Part shown: positions 29,229 to 39,336 of the stretch, one piece after another | Numbering within the stretch: the first letter of the stretch is position 1 | Layout of the letters: every line of letters begins with the position of its first letter | Assembly: GCF_008370325.1 (NCBI RefSeq) | Contig: NZ_VNIP01000009.1 | Span: forward strand, 62,001 to 126,000 | Length of the DNA: 64,000 bases | From: Martinezella tropici | GTDB lineage: Bacteria > Pseudomonadota > Alphaproteobacteria > Rhizobiales > Rhizobiaceae | Reading direction: 5' to 3' | Translations under genes and position numbers: made by a program | The notes under the pieces: generated by a model | Databases searched by the model: none | Told to the model about the DNA's origin: nothing | The model's input: only the letters and a program-made list of their open reading frames with translations

Positions 29229-31574
29229 TCAGCCAGCAGCCCGCGCCGCTTCCCACACCTTGAGCGGGGTCGCCGGCATGGTCAGCGCGTTGTTACCGAT
29301 CGCATCGGTGATGGCGTTTATCAGCGCCGGCGGCGAGCCGATGGCACCCGCCTCACCGCATCCCTTCACACCCAGCGGATTGTTCGGGCAGGGCGTGTTC
29401 TGATGCGAAAGCTGGAACGACGGCAGATCGTCGGCGCGCGGCATGGTGTAGTCCATGAAGCTTGCCGTCAGCAGCTGGCCGTTCTCGTCATAATGCACGG
29501 CCTCGAGCAGCGCCTGGCCGATGCCTTGTGCGATGCCGCCATGCACCTGCCCCTCGACAATCATCGGATTGATGATGTTGCCGAAGTCGTCGGCCGCGAC
29601 GAACTGCACGATCTCGGTCTTGCCGGTCTCCGGATCCACCTCGACCTCGCAGATGTAGCAGCCGGCCGGGAAGGTGAAGTTCGCCGGATCGTAGAAGGCG
29701 GTTTCCTTCAGGCCCGGCTCCATGCCGGCGGGCAGATTGTGCGCGGTGTAGGACGCCAGCGCCACCTGGAACCAGGGCAGAGATTTATCGGTGCCCGCCA
29801 CTTTCACTTCACCATTCTCGATGACGATATCGCTTTCGTCGGCCTCCATCAGGTGGGCGGCGATCTTCTTTGCCTTCGCCTCCACCTTGTCGAGCGCCTT
29901 GACCACGGCGGACATGCCGACGGCGCCCGAGCGGGAACCATAGGTGCCCATACCCATCTGCACCTTGTCAGTATCGCCATGGACAATGGACACGCTGTCG
30001 ATCGATACGCCGAGCCGGTCGGCGACGAGCTGCGCGAAGGTAGTCTCATGTCCCTGGCCGTGGCTGTGCGAGCCCGTGAGCACTTCGATGGTCCCGACTG
30101 CGTTCACCCGCACCTCGGCGGATTCCCACAGGCCGACGCCGGCACCGAGCGCGCCGACGGCCTGCGACGGCGCAAGGCCACAGGCCTCGATATAACAGCT
30201 CATGCCGATACCGCGCTTCATGCCGCGGGCGGCGGCCGCTGCCTTACGGGTGGGAAAACCGTCCCAATCCGCCTGCTGCATGGCAGCATTGAGCGAGGCC
30301 TCGTAGTCTCCCGCGTCGTAGTTCATGATGACAGGCGTCTGGTGAGGGAAGGTGCGGACAAAATTGATCCGCCGCAATTCCGCCGGCGAGACGCCGAGTT
30401 CGCGCGCCGCCGTCTCGACCGTACGCTCCAGAAGATAGGTCGCCTCCGGACGCCCCGCCCCGCGATAGGCATCGACCGGCACGGTGTTGGTATAGACCGT
30501 GCGGACATTGGCATGGATCGCCGGGATCGCATATTGGCCTGACAACAGCGTCGCATAAAGATAAGTCGGCACGCACGAAGAGAACAGCGACATATAAGCG
30601 CCGAGATTGGCGATCGTATCGACCTTCAGCGCCGTGATATGGTTCTCCGCATCGAAGGCCATCTTGACCTTGGAGACATGATCGCGGCCATGAGCGTCGG
30701 TCAGGAACGCTTCCGTGCGGTCGGCCGTCCATTTCACAGGCACGCCGGTCTTCTTCGATGCCCAGAGGCAGACGATTTCTTCCGGATAGATGTAGATCTT
30801 CGAGCCGAAGCCACCGCCGACGTCGGGCGCGATGACGCGCAGCTTGTTTTCCGGGGCGACATTGTAGAAGGCGCTCATGACCAGCCGGGCCACATGCGGG
30901 TTCTGGCTTGTCGTGTAGCAGGTATAATGGTCTTCGGCAGCATCATAGATGCCGAGCGTGGCGCGCGGCTCCATGGCATTCGGCGAAAGCCGGTTGTTGT
31001 GGAGTTCGATCTCGGTGACATGGGCGGCTTCGGCAATCGCCTTGTCGGTCGCCGCCGCATCGCCGAGCTCCCAGTCGAAAATTTGATTGTCCGGCGCTTC
31101 GGGATGGATCTGCGGCGCTCCCGCTTTCAGCGCATCCACCGCCTCGACAACGGCAGGCAGCTCTTCGTAATCGACCGCTACGGCCTCCGCGGCGTCGCGC
31201 GCCTCACCGAGACTGTCGGCGACGACGATGGCAACGGCATCTCCGACATAGCGCACCGTATCGGCCGCCAGAGGCCGCCAGGCACCCATCTTCATCGGCG
31301 TCCCATCCTTGGAATGGATCATCCAGCCGCAGATCAGGTTGCCGATGCCATCGGCGAGCAACTGCTTACCGTCGAGCACGCCGATTACGCCAGGCATGGC
31401 CAAAGCCGCGGTCGTATCGATACTTTTGATCTTTGCATGTGCATGCGGGCTACGGACGAAATAGGCATATTTCATGCCCGGCGTCACCATGTCGTCGGTG
31501 TAGCGCCCCTTGCCCGTAAGAAATCGCTTATCTTCCTTGCGCGCCACGCGCGCACCAATGCCTTCCACGCCCAT
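29229..31574 (-). CDS. coxL: Form II CODH-like molybdopterin subunit (CoxL-type)
   Basis: A 781-residue molybdenum-copper-type large subunit of the xanthine dehydrogenase superfamily. It starts MGVEGIGARVARKEDKRFLT with the [RF]LTGxGRYTDD motif. The active-site loop is AYRGAGR at residues 369-375, the signature of form II (BMS-type) enzymes; form I CO dehydrogenases have AYxCSFR. Other landmarks: VGGGFGSKIYIYPEE, GSHSHGQGHETTFAQL, GTYGSRSGAVG, and GVKGCGEAGAIGSPPALINA with the catalytic Glu. The ATG at 31574 has GGGAGG 5 bases upstream. Form II enzymes may oxidise other substrates; the sequence does not settle which. No CoxD/E/F/G partner lies near. Confidence 0.9.
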   Translation of the reverse strand: MGVEGIGARVARKEDKRFLTGKGRYTDDMVTPGMKYAYFVRSPHAHAKIKSIDTTAALAMPGVIGVLDGKQLLADGIGNLICGWMIHSKDGTPMKMGAWRPLAADTVRYVGDAVAIVVADSLGEARDAAEAVAVDYEELPAVVEAVDALKAGAPQIHPEAPDNQIFDWELGDAAATDKAIAEAAHVTEIELHNNRLSPNAMEPRATLGIYDAAEDHYTCYTTSQNPHVARLVMSAFYNVAPENKLRVIAPDVGGGFGSKIYIYPEEIVCLWASKKTGVPVKWTADRTEAFLTDAHGRDHVSKVKMAFDAENHITALKVDTIANLGAYMSLFSSCVPTYLYATLLSGQYAIPAIHANVRTVYTNTVPVDAYRGAGRPEATYLLERTVETAARELGVSPAELRRINFVRTFPHQTPVIMNYDAGDYEASLNAAMQQADWDGFPTRKAAAAARGMKRGIGMSCYIEACGLAPSQAVGALGAGVGLWESAEVRVNAVGTIEVLTGSHSHGQGHETTFAQLVADRLGVSIDSVSIVHGDTDKVQMGMGTYGSRSGAVGMSAVVKALDKVEAKAKKIAAHLMEADESDIVIENGEVKVAGTDKSLPWFQVALASYTAHNLPAGMEPGLKETAFYDPANFTFPAGCYICEVEVDPETGKTEIVQFVAADDFGNIINPMIVEGQVHGGIAQGIGQALLEAVHYDENGQLLTASFMDYTMPRADDLPSFQLSHQNTPCPNNPLGVKGCGEAGAIGSPPALINAITDAIGNNALTMPATPLKVWEAARAAG

Positions 31575-31657
31575 CACATCCTCCCATCGGGGTTGCGGGC
31601 CTGGCACCACGCCAAGACGACGATCATTGGCGTTTGCCAGACGGTCTCGGTGAAACT

Positions 31658-32146
31658 CTATTCAGCCGCCTGTTTGGCGGCATTCATCTCGGCATTGGCT
31701 GAAAGCACCGCCTTGACGATGTTGTGATAGCCGGTGCATCGACAGATATTGCCTTCGAGCTCGCTGCGAACAATCTTTTCGTCCAGCTTGCCGCCGTGAC
31801 GGTTGATCATGTCGACCGATGCCATCACCATGCCCGGCGTGCAGAAGCCGCATTGCAGGCCATGATGCTCCTTGAAGGCGGCCTGGACCGGATGCAGCTC
31901 GCCATTGGCGGCCAGACCCTCGATGGTTGTGATCTTGGAGCCGGAAGCCTGAACGGCCAGGATCGAACAGCTCTTCACCGACTTGCCATCCATGTGGATC
32001 ACGCAGGCGCCGCACTGGCTGGTATCGCAGCCGACATGTGTTCCGGTCAGGCCGAGTTTTTCCCTGATGAAATGGACAAGCAGCGTGCGATCCTCGCACT
32101 CGCCGCTGACCGAACGGCCGTTCACCGTCAAAGTCACCTTTGCCAT
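31658..32146 (-). CDS. coxS: CODH-like [2Fe-2S] subunit (CoxS-type)
   Basis: A 162-residue iron-sulfur small subunit with two clusters. The plant-type ferredoxin cluster is in [20 protein letters not shown] followed by SC; the second, four-helix cluster is in [16 protein letters not shown] and [14 protein letters not shown]. These pass electrons from the Mo site to the FAD of CoxM. The ATG at 32146 ([20 protein letters not shown]) has GAGGA upstream and fits the family; a longer frame upstream lacks similarity. Gene order S-L-M is the form II arrangement. Confidence 0.93.
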   Translation of the reverse strand: MAKVTLTVNGRSVSGECEDRTLLVHFIREKLGLTGTHVGCDTSQCGACVIHMDGKSVKSCSILAVQASGSKITTIEGLAANGELHPVQAAFKEHHGLQCGFCTPGMVMASVDMINRHGGKLDEKIVRSELEGNICRCTGYHNIVKAVLSANAEMNAAKQAAE

Positions 32147-32443
32147 ATTTTCCTCCTCGCCTCTCCTCCAGAGGCAAGCGGCATCATTTGACTTTTTTGC
32201 AGTCCAATCAACCTCTACTTTAGTGCGGTCGCGGATTTTCTGCTTCGCGCCCGTCGTTTTATTCTCCGGATACGAAGCAGCCTTTGTTCGGCAACAAAAA
32301 AACCATTGGCAGCCGATGGACAATCATATTTTGCACGATATTTTCTATCATTGCAGGACTGCAAGACAGCCCATCGTGGTGGAGCTGAAAAGAATGGGAC
32401 GACGTTGGCCGGGGTTCGGCTTAACTAACGTTGGAGAGAGTCA

Positions 32444-32722
32444 ATGAAGAAAGTTCTTATGCTCGCATTGGTCGGCTTGTCTATCGCAAGCTGCACGCCG
32501 ACCGAACAGGGTGCAGGCATCGGTGCGGCATCCGGCGCCATCATCGGCGGCGCAGTCACCGGCAACGTCCGCGGCGCCGCGGTCGGCGCAGCCATCGGCG
32601 GCGTTTCCGGCGCCGTCATCGGCAGCGTCCGGGAGCAGCCCGGCCAGTGCTACTACCGAGACCGCTACGGTCGTCGCTACATCGACGATTGCCCGCGCGG
32701 CGGCGGTTACGGCGGCTACTGA
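32444..32722 (+). CDS. Glycine-zipper lipoprotein
   Basis: A 92-residue outer-membrane-type lipoprotein. The signal [20 protein letters not shown] ends in a lipobox (S-I-A-S-C). Residues 22-60 form a YMGG-like glycine zipper ([20 protein letters not shown], then [19 protein letters not shown]), followed by a Tyr/Arg-rich tail ([14 protein letters not shown]). Function unknown; such proteins are often linked to envelope integrity. GGAGAGAG lies before the ATG and a strong terminator follows, so it is a single-gene transcript. Confidence 0.85.
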   Translation: MKKVLMLALVGLSIASCTPTEQGAGIGAASGAIIGGAVTGNVRGAAVGAAIGGVSGAVIGSVREQPGQCYYRDRYGRRYIDDCPRGGGYGGY

Positions 32723-32745
32723 TCGATCCCAGTCCGAAGTTTTCG

Positions 32746-32776
32746 AAAGTCCCGGACCGCAAGTCCGGGACTTTTT
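32746..32776 (+). terminator. Rho-independent terminator
   Basis: AAAGTCCCGGAC (32746-32757) pairs with GTCCGGGACTTT (32763-32774) around a 5-nt loop and ends in TTTTT. It is the clearest intrinsic terminator in the window and ends the glycine-zipper gene. Confidence 0.92.
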
Positions 32777-33041
32777 GATTCCGGCCGATAAATAGCTGTG
32801 GTAACGGCGCCAAACCCGCTTGGCGCATGGCCGGACAACCCTTGGACGCTATTTTTCAGAACGCTCGAATACATGAGAGCTCTGGCGGAAACATTGGCGT
32901 TTCACCCAATAATGGGCATATTTTCTACGTTTTTGACTTCAAAAAGGTACACCTGAGAGATTTTTGCCTCTATGGTGGCCGCGCGTTAACTCCCGGGAAA
33001 CGTCAAACTGAGTAAGTTCTCATGTAACCGTAAAGCGGCGT
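32777..33041. other. Leader region of tamA-tamB
   Basis: 265 bp without a supported gene. It holds a short hairpin (GCGCCAA and TTGGCGC, about 32808-32826) and an AT-rich section with TTGACT at 32933-32938 but only a weak -10 match (AGAGAT) 17 bp on. It probably carries the promoter of tamA. Confidence 0.4.
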
Positions 33042-34967
33042 ATGCATAAAAGAACTGAACCGAGGAAGAGTATTGCGTATCGGCGGGCAGGAACCGTGGC
33101 AGCGGTTGCGGCAGTGCTTGCGCTCGGTCCGATCTATGCCGGAAACGCCTTTGCGTTTAAACTTTTCGGGATAAAGCTCTGGGGCGAGGACGAAACGGCG
33201 GACCAGGTTTCCGATCCCGTTCGCTATACGGTCGATTTCAAGGCCGACAATCTCGACAAGGATCTGAAGGAAGCGTTGAACGACAGCTCGATGCTGATTG
33301 CCGACGAGAAGAAGCCTGTATCCGGCGATCTCGGCGTCGTCGTCAAGGCGCGTGACGATCGCGACCGGCTGATTGCCGTCCTCTATGAAAAGGCTCGTTA
33401 CGGCGGCGTGGTCACCATTACCATCAATGGCACCCCGCTCGATGCATTGCCGCCGACGCCGACCTTCAGCCGCGCAAAGCCCGTTGCCGTCACCATCAGC
33501 GTCGATCCCGGCCCTGTCTTCAAGCTCGGCAGAGTAAGCCTGCAGGGCGACGCCGCCAGGCTGGATCCGGCGAATTACGGGCTCGTGCGGGGCGGCGATG
33601 CCGGCTCTCTGACGATCCTGAAGGCCGGCGACAAGATGGTCGCCGATTTCAAGAACGAGGGACATCCGCTCGCCAGGCTCGACAAGCGCGACGTCATCGC
33701 CGACCATGCGACCAACACCGTCGACGTATCGCTGAAGGTCGAAAGCGGCCCCGTCTCTCCCTTCGGCAATGTCGGCGTTACTGGCCAGAAATCGGTCGAC
33801 CCGGATTTCATCAAGCGCTATGCCCGCATCAATGAAGGCAAGCCTTACTCTCCCGACGAATTGAAGAAAGCGTCGGACCGCTTGAGAAAACTCGGCGTCT
33901 TTTCCAGCGTCACCATCCGCGAGGCCGACAAGCTGGCGCCTGATGGCAGCATCCCGACGACCATTGAAGTCTCGGAAGGCAAGCAACGCTTCTTCGGCGT
34001 CGGCGCGCAATATTCCACCATCGACGGCTTCGGCCTGCAGGGCTATTGGGGACACCGCAACCTGACCGGCCGCGCGGATTCGCTGCGGATCGAGGGCTCC
34101 GTCTCCCGCATCGGCGAGACGACCGATGTCGGCCAGTTCGATTACACGGCCGGCATCACCTATGTCAGGCCCGCAACCTTCTATCCTTCGGCGACCTTCA
34201 CGGCCGGCCTCAAGATGCAGAGCCTACATCCGGACGCCTACGACGCCAATACCGCGACGGCAAGCGGCAGTCTTGCTTATGAAATCAATGATCAGGATAC
34301 CGTCTCCGCCGGCGGCGAGATATCCTATGAATCGGATACCACCGACGCCTTCGGCAAGCACAACTATCTGACGGTCGCGATCCCGCTCGAATATATTCGC
34401 GACACGCGTGACAACAAGCTGGACCCGACAGAGGGTTATCGCGCTTCTGTCGGCGCCAAGCCGAGCTATGAAGCGATGGGCGGTACGATCTTCAGCTCGT
34501 TCGAGGGTTCGATCACCGGCTACAAGGGCATCGGCGCCAACAACAACGTCGTCTTTGCGGGCAAGCTTGCTGCCGGCTCGCTGCTGGGCGCGAACAATAT
34601 CGAGGATATTGCAGCCACCCGGCGCTTCTATGCCGGCGGCGGCGGCTCGGTGCGCGGCTATGGCTATCAGGAGATCTCGCCCTACAATTCCAACGGCGAC
34701 GAAACCGGCGGACGCTCCTATGTGACCGCCTCTTTCGAAGCCCGCGTGAAGATCACCGATACGATCGGCGTCGTACCCTTTGTCGACATGGGAAGCGTTA
34801 CCGACACCGCCTTCCCGGACTTTTCCGATCTGCGCATTGGCGCTGGCGTCGGCCTGCGCTACGCTACACCCTTCGGTCCGATCAGGCTCGATGTCGCTGT
34901 TCCATTGAAGAAATATGACGACGGCACATCTTATGGCATCTATGCCGGCATCGGTCAGGCCTTCTGA
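33042..34967 (+). CDS. tamA: Outer-membrane translocation/assembly protein TamA
   Basis: A 641-residue Omp85-superfamily protein. The signal region is AGTVAAVAAVLALGPIYAGN and AFA. POTRA-type repeats follow (DFKADNLDKDLKEALNDSSM; FKLGRVSLQGDAARLD; SPFGNVGVTGQKSVDPDFIK), then a C-terminal 16-stranded barrel that contains GGGSVRGYGYQEISPYNSNG and RYATPFGPIRLDVAVPL with the typical VRGY/RxDxA motifs, and ends with aromatic Phe (YAGIGQAF). TamA in the outer membrane works with inner-membrane-anchored TamB, encoded 65 bp downstream, to insert outer-membrane proteins and move lipids. Confidence 0.93.
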   Translation: MHKRTEPRKSIAYRRAGTVAAVAAVLALGPIYAGNAFAFKLFGIKLWGEDETADQVSDPVRYTVDFKADNLDKDLKEALNDSSMLIADEKKPVSGDLGVVVKARDDRDRLIAVLYEKARYGGVVTITINGTPLDALPPTPTFSRAKPVAVTISVDPGPVFKLGRVSLQGDAARLDPANYGLVRGGDAGSLTILKAGDKMVADFKNEGHPLARLDKRDVIADHATNTVDVSLKVESGPVSPFGNVGVTGQKSVDPDFIKRYARINEGKPYSPDELKKASDRLRKLGVFSSVTIREADKLAPDGSIPTTIEVSEGKQRFFGVGAQYSTIDGFGLQGYWGHRNLTGRADSLRIEGSVSRIGETTDVGQFDYTAGITYVRPATFYPSATFTAGLKMQSLHPDAYDANTATASGSLAYEINDQDTVSAGGEISYESDTTDAFGKHNYLTVAIPLEYIRDTRDNKLDPTEGYRASVGAKPSYEAMGGTIFSSFEGSITGYKGIGANNNVVFAGKLAAGSLLGANNIEDIAATRRFYAGGGGSVRGYGYQEISPYNSNGDETGGRSYVTASFEARVKITDTIGVVPFVDMGSVTDTAFPDFSDLRIGAGVGLRYATPFGPIRLDVAVPLKKYDDGTSYGIYAGIGQAF

Positions 34968-35032
34968 CAAGCCGTATAGTTGTCGCGGACGTTTCAGCAC
35001 ACGGTTACAAAATTGGGGTTACTGTCGCTTTC

Positions 35033-38000
35033 ATGAGCATATTGATTCGAATCCTCGGGAGATTGGTGCGCGGGATCGCTTACGCGGTCGTGGCGATCCT
35101 TTTGCTCGTGATCGCGGGTGTGCTCGTTGTCGGCCTCGTCCCCTCCGCGACAACCTATGCCGTCGACCAGGTGGCAAGGCTCGCCTCGACACCCGACCGC
35201 ACCATTACCATCGCAGCGCCTTCCGGGCTGCTCGACGGAAACCTGAGGGTTGGTGCTATTACGGTGGCGGACACGAAGGGCGTCTATGCCAAGGTGCAGA
35301 ACCTTGCCGTGGATTGGTCCCCGCTGTCCTTGCTGACGGGCACGTTCCACGCCGATCGTATCGCCGCCGATGTGGTCGATTTCCAGCGCCTGCCGGTTTC
35401 GACGGCGGCACCCGCGCAGGAAACGCAAACGGCGGGCGGCAGCGGCCTTTCGCTGCCCATTGCCGTCAATATCGACGCAATCGCGCTGCCCGATCTTCGT
35501 ATTGGCCAGGCGGTCGCCGGACAGGATTTCGTTCTGGCCGCCGATGGCAGCGTCAAGGCAAACAGCAGCAGCATGGGCCTCGTGCTGAATGCCAGCCGCC
35601 GTGATGTCCCCGACGCCAAGCTTTCCGCCGATATCGCCTTTGCGCCGGCCGAGAACCAGCTGAAGCTGAAGACGCAGATATCCGAGCCGCGCGACGGCAT
35701 GCTGGCGGGCCTTCTGCATCTGCCGGGCGGCCCGGCGATCAACATTGATCTGTCGGGCGAAGGTCCGCTATCCGACTGGGCCGGTAAGCTGCAGGCAGCA
35801 CTCGACGGCAAGCCGACGGTCGCCATCAACGGCCGTCACAGCCTCTCGGCCGACGGCCTGCATCATATTGAGGTCAAGGGCGGCGGCAACGTCGACTCGC
35901 TGCTCCCGCCAACCATGCGGCCGCTCTTTGCCGGACAGACCACCATCGATCTCTCGGCAACCTTCGACGGCAAGGGCAAGATCGACATCCAGACCGGCAA
36001 TCTTGCCACCGGCAGCGCGGTGCTTGCCGCCTCCGGCACGCTGGATCCCAATGGCAATAACAGCCTCAACGCCAATCTGCTCGGCACTTCCGGCCCCGTC
36101 GACTTCCGCTGGCCGATGGAGGACGGCGAGGTCCGCGCCCTGATTTCGCGCGTCGATATCGCACTGACGGGTGCTGCCCAATCGGTGAAGATCGATGCGA
36201 AGGCAGCTCTCGACAGCGCCAGCACACCGCAGGGGCAGATCGGTCAAGTAAACCTTAGTGCCAGAAGCGACGCCTTCAATCTGGCCGCCATGTCCGGCCC
36301 GCTGCAGCTCCGCCTGGTCGTCGGCCAGACCGCCTTCCTCAGCGCCGATCTCAACCGTCTGATCCGGGCGCCGATCGCGCTGACCGCGCCTTTGCAGCTC
36401 TCGCCCGACACGATGGGCTTCAACAATACGACGCTGGAAAGCGCCAGCATCGGCGGCACCGTCAACGGCAAATATACGCTGTCTTCGAAGGCGCTGACGG
36501 GCAATTTCAAGCTCTTCGCCCTGCCCGGCGTGCTGCCGGACGGCGTCTCGGACAAGTTCGAGGGCACGATTTCTCTAGAGGGTCAGGTCGCCGGCACGGT
36601 GCCGGCCAAGATGACGCTCTCCAATCTTGCGGTGAAATCCAATATTGCCGAGATCAACGGCAATCTCGCGCTCAACGACCAGTCGCTGACCTCGGATCTG
36701 TCAGGCAAGTTGCTCGACCTTTCCAAGCTCATTCCAAACGCCGAGGGACAGGCCGATATCGGCCTCAAGGCCAAGGGACCGCTGACCGCCCTCGGTATCG
36801 ACGCGACCGTCAAGGCCGTCAACGTCAAGCTGGCGGGTCGGCTTCTGGATACGCTTGATATCGGTGTAACGGGAACCGCAGATCCCAAGGCGCCGCAGGC
36901 CAAGGTGCAAGCGAGCGGAGCGATCGACGGCAAGCCGATCCGCATCGCCGCCGCCGCCGTTTCAAAGGATGGCAGCACCAGCATCCCGTCGCTATCGGCC
37001 GAGATCGGCACGAACAAGCTGCAAGGCAAGCTGGACCTGTCGCCGAGTTTCGAACCGTCGGGCGCGCTGACATTCGATCTGCCGGATCTGAGCCTCCTTG
37101 CGGCCCTCGCCGGACAGAAGGCCGAGGGCGATCTCAAGGGCTCGGTCGATATCGCCAGCACCAATGGAAAGACCGGCCTGAAGATCAACGCCAGCGGCAA
37201 TGGCATCCGCCGTGACGATCTCGTCATCAGCAAGCCGGCTGTCGCGCTCACCGTCGACGACCTCAAAGCCTTCTCCGCCAATGGCAGCATCCGGGCGGAT
37301 ATCATCGCCTCCGGCGCCAACCGCATCACTGGTCTCGGCCTGACCTTCACCCAGCAGGGCAGCCGCACGGACTTCGATCTGAAGTCCACCTATGACGACG
37401 CGCCGCTGACGACGCACGGCAGCGTCGAGACGTCAGGCGGTCAGACGACGGTGAGCCTCGACTCATTTGCCGGCGCCCCGCGCACCATACCGGTGAAGCT
37501 GGCATCGCCGACCAAGATTGTCATTAAGGATGGGACCGCGTCGCTGAATGGCCTGACACTTCAGACGGGCGGCGGCTCGGTGACCGTCGACGGCACCGCC
37601 GGTCAGACATTAAACATCAACGCCAAGATCGCCAATCTGCCGGCGAGCCTCGCCAATGTCTTTGCGCCCACCCTTGGGGCAGAAGGTGTCATTTCCGGAA
37701 CGGTAGCGGTCACCGGCAAGGCGACCTCGCCCGCCGTCGTGTTCCAGACAAACTGGTCGGGTGCCGTGACGAGCCAGACGAAATCCGCTGGCCTCGCCGC
37801 ACTCGGCATCAAGGCGGACGGCAAATTCGCCGACAACGTCGTGACCATCAACACCAACCTGACCGGCCAGAGCGGTCTCGCACTCAACGGCGGCGGTACT
37901 GTCGCCATCGCGGGCGACAAAGCCATGGCGCTGAAGTTTTCCGGCAGCGTGCCTTTCGATGCCCTTGCCGGCCAGCTCGCCGCCCAGGGCCTGGTCATGA

Positions 38001-39217
38001 CGGGAACGGCGAAGATCGACCTACAGATCGGTGGCACGACGGCGGCACCTGCCGTCACCGGCACGATCACCACCGACGGCACTAAGCTGGTCGATGTCCG
38101 CCGGAACCTGACCCTCAACGGCCTTGCCGTGACGGTGAGCCTCGACGGCAAGCAGGCCGTCATCTCTCGGCTCAGCGGCAACCTGACGAGCGGCGGCAGC
38201 ATTTCGGGCAGCGGCACGGTCGGCATTGCCCCGGATAGCGGCTTCCCGGCCGATATCCAGATGAAGTTCAACAACGCGACCTATGTCGACGGGACGCTGG
38301 TGGCGGCGACCATCAACGGCACGCTCGGCGTCAAGGGTCCGCTGATGACCGCGCCGATGCTGACGGGCAATCTGAGGATCAACAAGGCATCGATCACGGT
38401 GCCGGAAAAGCTGCCGGCGTCGCTCTCGGAGATCAACATCAAGCACAAGAACGCCCCGGCTGCGGTCAACGCCCAGTTCAAGGATCAGAAACCAGAGGGA
38501 CCGCGCAGCAAATCGACCACCCTCGGCATCGACCTGCAACTCGATGCACCCTCGCAGATCTTCGTGCGCGGCCGCGGCATCGACGCCGAACTCGGCGGCA
38601 GCATCACGGTGCGCGGCACGGCGGCGGAGCCTGTGGTATCCGGTGGCTTCACCATGCGGCGCGGACGCCTGACCATCCTCAGCCGCCGGCTGGATTTCAC
38701 GGATTCGAGCAAGATCACCTTCGGCGGTGACCTGACGCCCGCACTCAATATGGAGGCGACATCGTCGGTGAGCTCAACCACCATCACCGTCGATGTCACC
38801 GGTCTCGCCACCGATCCGCAGATCGGCTTTTCCTCCTCACCTGCCTTGCCGCAGGATGAAGTACTGGCGCAGCTGATCTTCGGCCAGTCCATGTCGAAAC
38901 TATCAGCCATGCAGATCGCTCAGCTTGCCGACGCCGCAAGCCAGCTCGCCGGCGGACGCTCCACATCGTTGTTCGAAGGGTTGCGCAGCCATCTCGGCGT
39001 CGACGATCTCGACATCTCGACCGATGCGAACGGCCAGGCGCAGGTCGGCGCCGGCAAGTATATCAACAAGCGCACCTATATCGAGCTGCAGCAGGGCGCC
39101 TCCAACAACACCAAGGCCATCATCAATTTCAATGTCGGACGCGGCGTGAAGCTCCGCGGCGCGGCGGGATCTGACGGCGCCGGCGAAGCCGGCGTCGTCT
39201 ACGAGCATGAATATTGA
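35033..39217 (+). CDS. tamB: Translocation/assembly module protein TamB
   Basis: A 1394-residue AsmA/TamB-type protein. One N-terminal membrane helix at about residues 15-37 (YAVVAILLLVIAGVLVVGLV) anchors it in the inner membrane. The body is a very long beta-helical repeat of alternating polar and hydrophobic strands, rich in Gly, Asp, Ala and Lys. The C-terminal TamB (DUF490) domain shows ASGPLDFRW-like strands, then RGRGIDAELGGSITVRGTAA, GFTMRRGRLTILSRRLDFTD, SSSPALPQDEVLAQLIFGQS and a terminal VVYEHEY. TamB spans the periplasm to TamA. The pair is a conserved operon. Confidence 0.93.
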   Translation: MSILIRILGRLVRGIAYAVVAILLLVIAGVLVVGLVPSATTYAVDQVARLASTPDRTITIAAPSGLLDGNLRVGAITVADTKGVYAKVQNLAVDWSPLSLLTGTFHADRIAADVVDFQRLPVSTAAPAQETQTAGGSGLSLPIAVNIDAIALPDLRIGQAVAGQDFVLAADGSVKANSSSMGLVLNASRRDVPDAKLSADIAFAPAENQLKLKTQISEPRDGMLAGLLHLPGGPAINIDLSGEGPLSDWAGKLQAALDGKPTVAINGRHSLSADGLHHIEVKGGGNVDSLLPPTMRPLFAGQTTIDLSATFDGKGKIDIQTGNLATGSAVLAASGTLDPNGNNSLNANLLGTSGPVDFRWPMEDGEVRALISRVDIALTGAAQSVKIDAKAALDSASTPQGQIGQVNLSARSDAFNLAAMSGPLQLRLVVGQTAFLSADLNRLIRAPIALTAPLQLSPDTMGFNNTTLESASIGGTVNGKYTLSSKALTGNFKLFALPGVLPDGVSDKFEGTISLEGQVAGTVPAKMTLSNLAVKSNIAEINGNLALNDQSLTSDLSGKLLDLSKLIPNAEGQADIGLKAKGPLTALGIDATVKAVNVKLAGRLLDTLDIGVTGTADPKAPQAKVQASGAIDGKPIRIAAAAVSKDGSTSIPSLSAEIGTNKLQGKLDLSPSFEPSGALTFDLPDLSLLAALAGQKAEGDLKGSVDIASTNGKTGLKINASGNGIRRDDLVISKPAVALTVDDLKAFSANGSIRADIIASGANRITGLGLTFTQQGSRTDFDLKSTYDDAPLTTHGSVETSGGQTTVSLDSFAGAPRTIPVKLASPTKIVIKDGTASLNGLTLQTGGGSVTVDGTAGQTLNINAKIANLPASLANVFAPTLGAEGVISGTVAVTGKATSPAVVFQTNWSGAVTSQTKSAGLAALGIKADGKFADNVVTINTNLTGQSGLALNGGGTVAIAGDKAMALKFSGSVPFDALAGQLAAQGLVMTGTAKIDLQIGGTTAAPAVTGTITTDGTKLVDVRRNLTLNGLAVTVSLDGKQAVISRLSGNLTSGGSISGSGTVGIAPDSGFPADIQMKFNNATYVDGTLVAATINGTLGVKGPLMTAPMLTGNLRINKASITVPEKLPASLSEINIKHKNAPAAVNAQFKDQKPEGPRSKSTTLGIDLQLDAPSQIFVRGRGIDAELGGSITVRGTAAEPVVSGGFTMRRGRLTILSRRLDFTDSSKITFGGDLTPALNMEATSSVSSTTITVDVTGLATDPQIGFSSSPALPQDEVLAQLIFGQSMSKLSAMQIAQLADAASQLAGGRSTSLFEGLRSHLGVDDLDISTDANGQAQVGAGKYINKRTYIELQQGASNNTKAIINFNVGRGVKLRGAAGSDGAGEAGVVYEHEY

Positions 39218-39336
39218 GGTGATCACGCAGCATCTGCTCAAGCCAGAGGCCACCTCGCCCTTTGAACTCCTGAGCTTGTCGAAGGGGCCGACGCCTCGAA
39301 GCACCAGAGCGGGTGGCATCTATCTGGAAACGACAG
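39218..39336. repeat. Intergenic repeat related to the 61.6-kb region
   Basis: The segment CTCCTGAGCTTGTCGAAGGG (39265-39284) with GCCGACGCCTCGAAGCACCA next resembles in inverted form CGCCCTTCGAAAAGCTCAGG at 61699. This is a motif common between rhizobial genes. No coding frame is supported. Confidence 0.45.
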
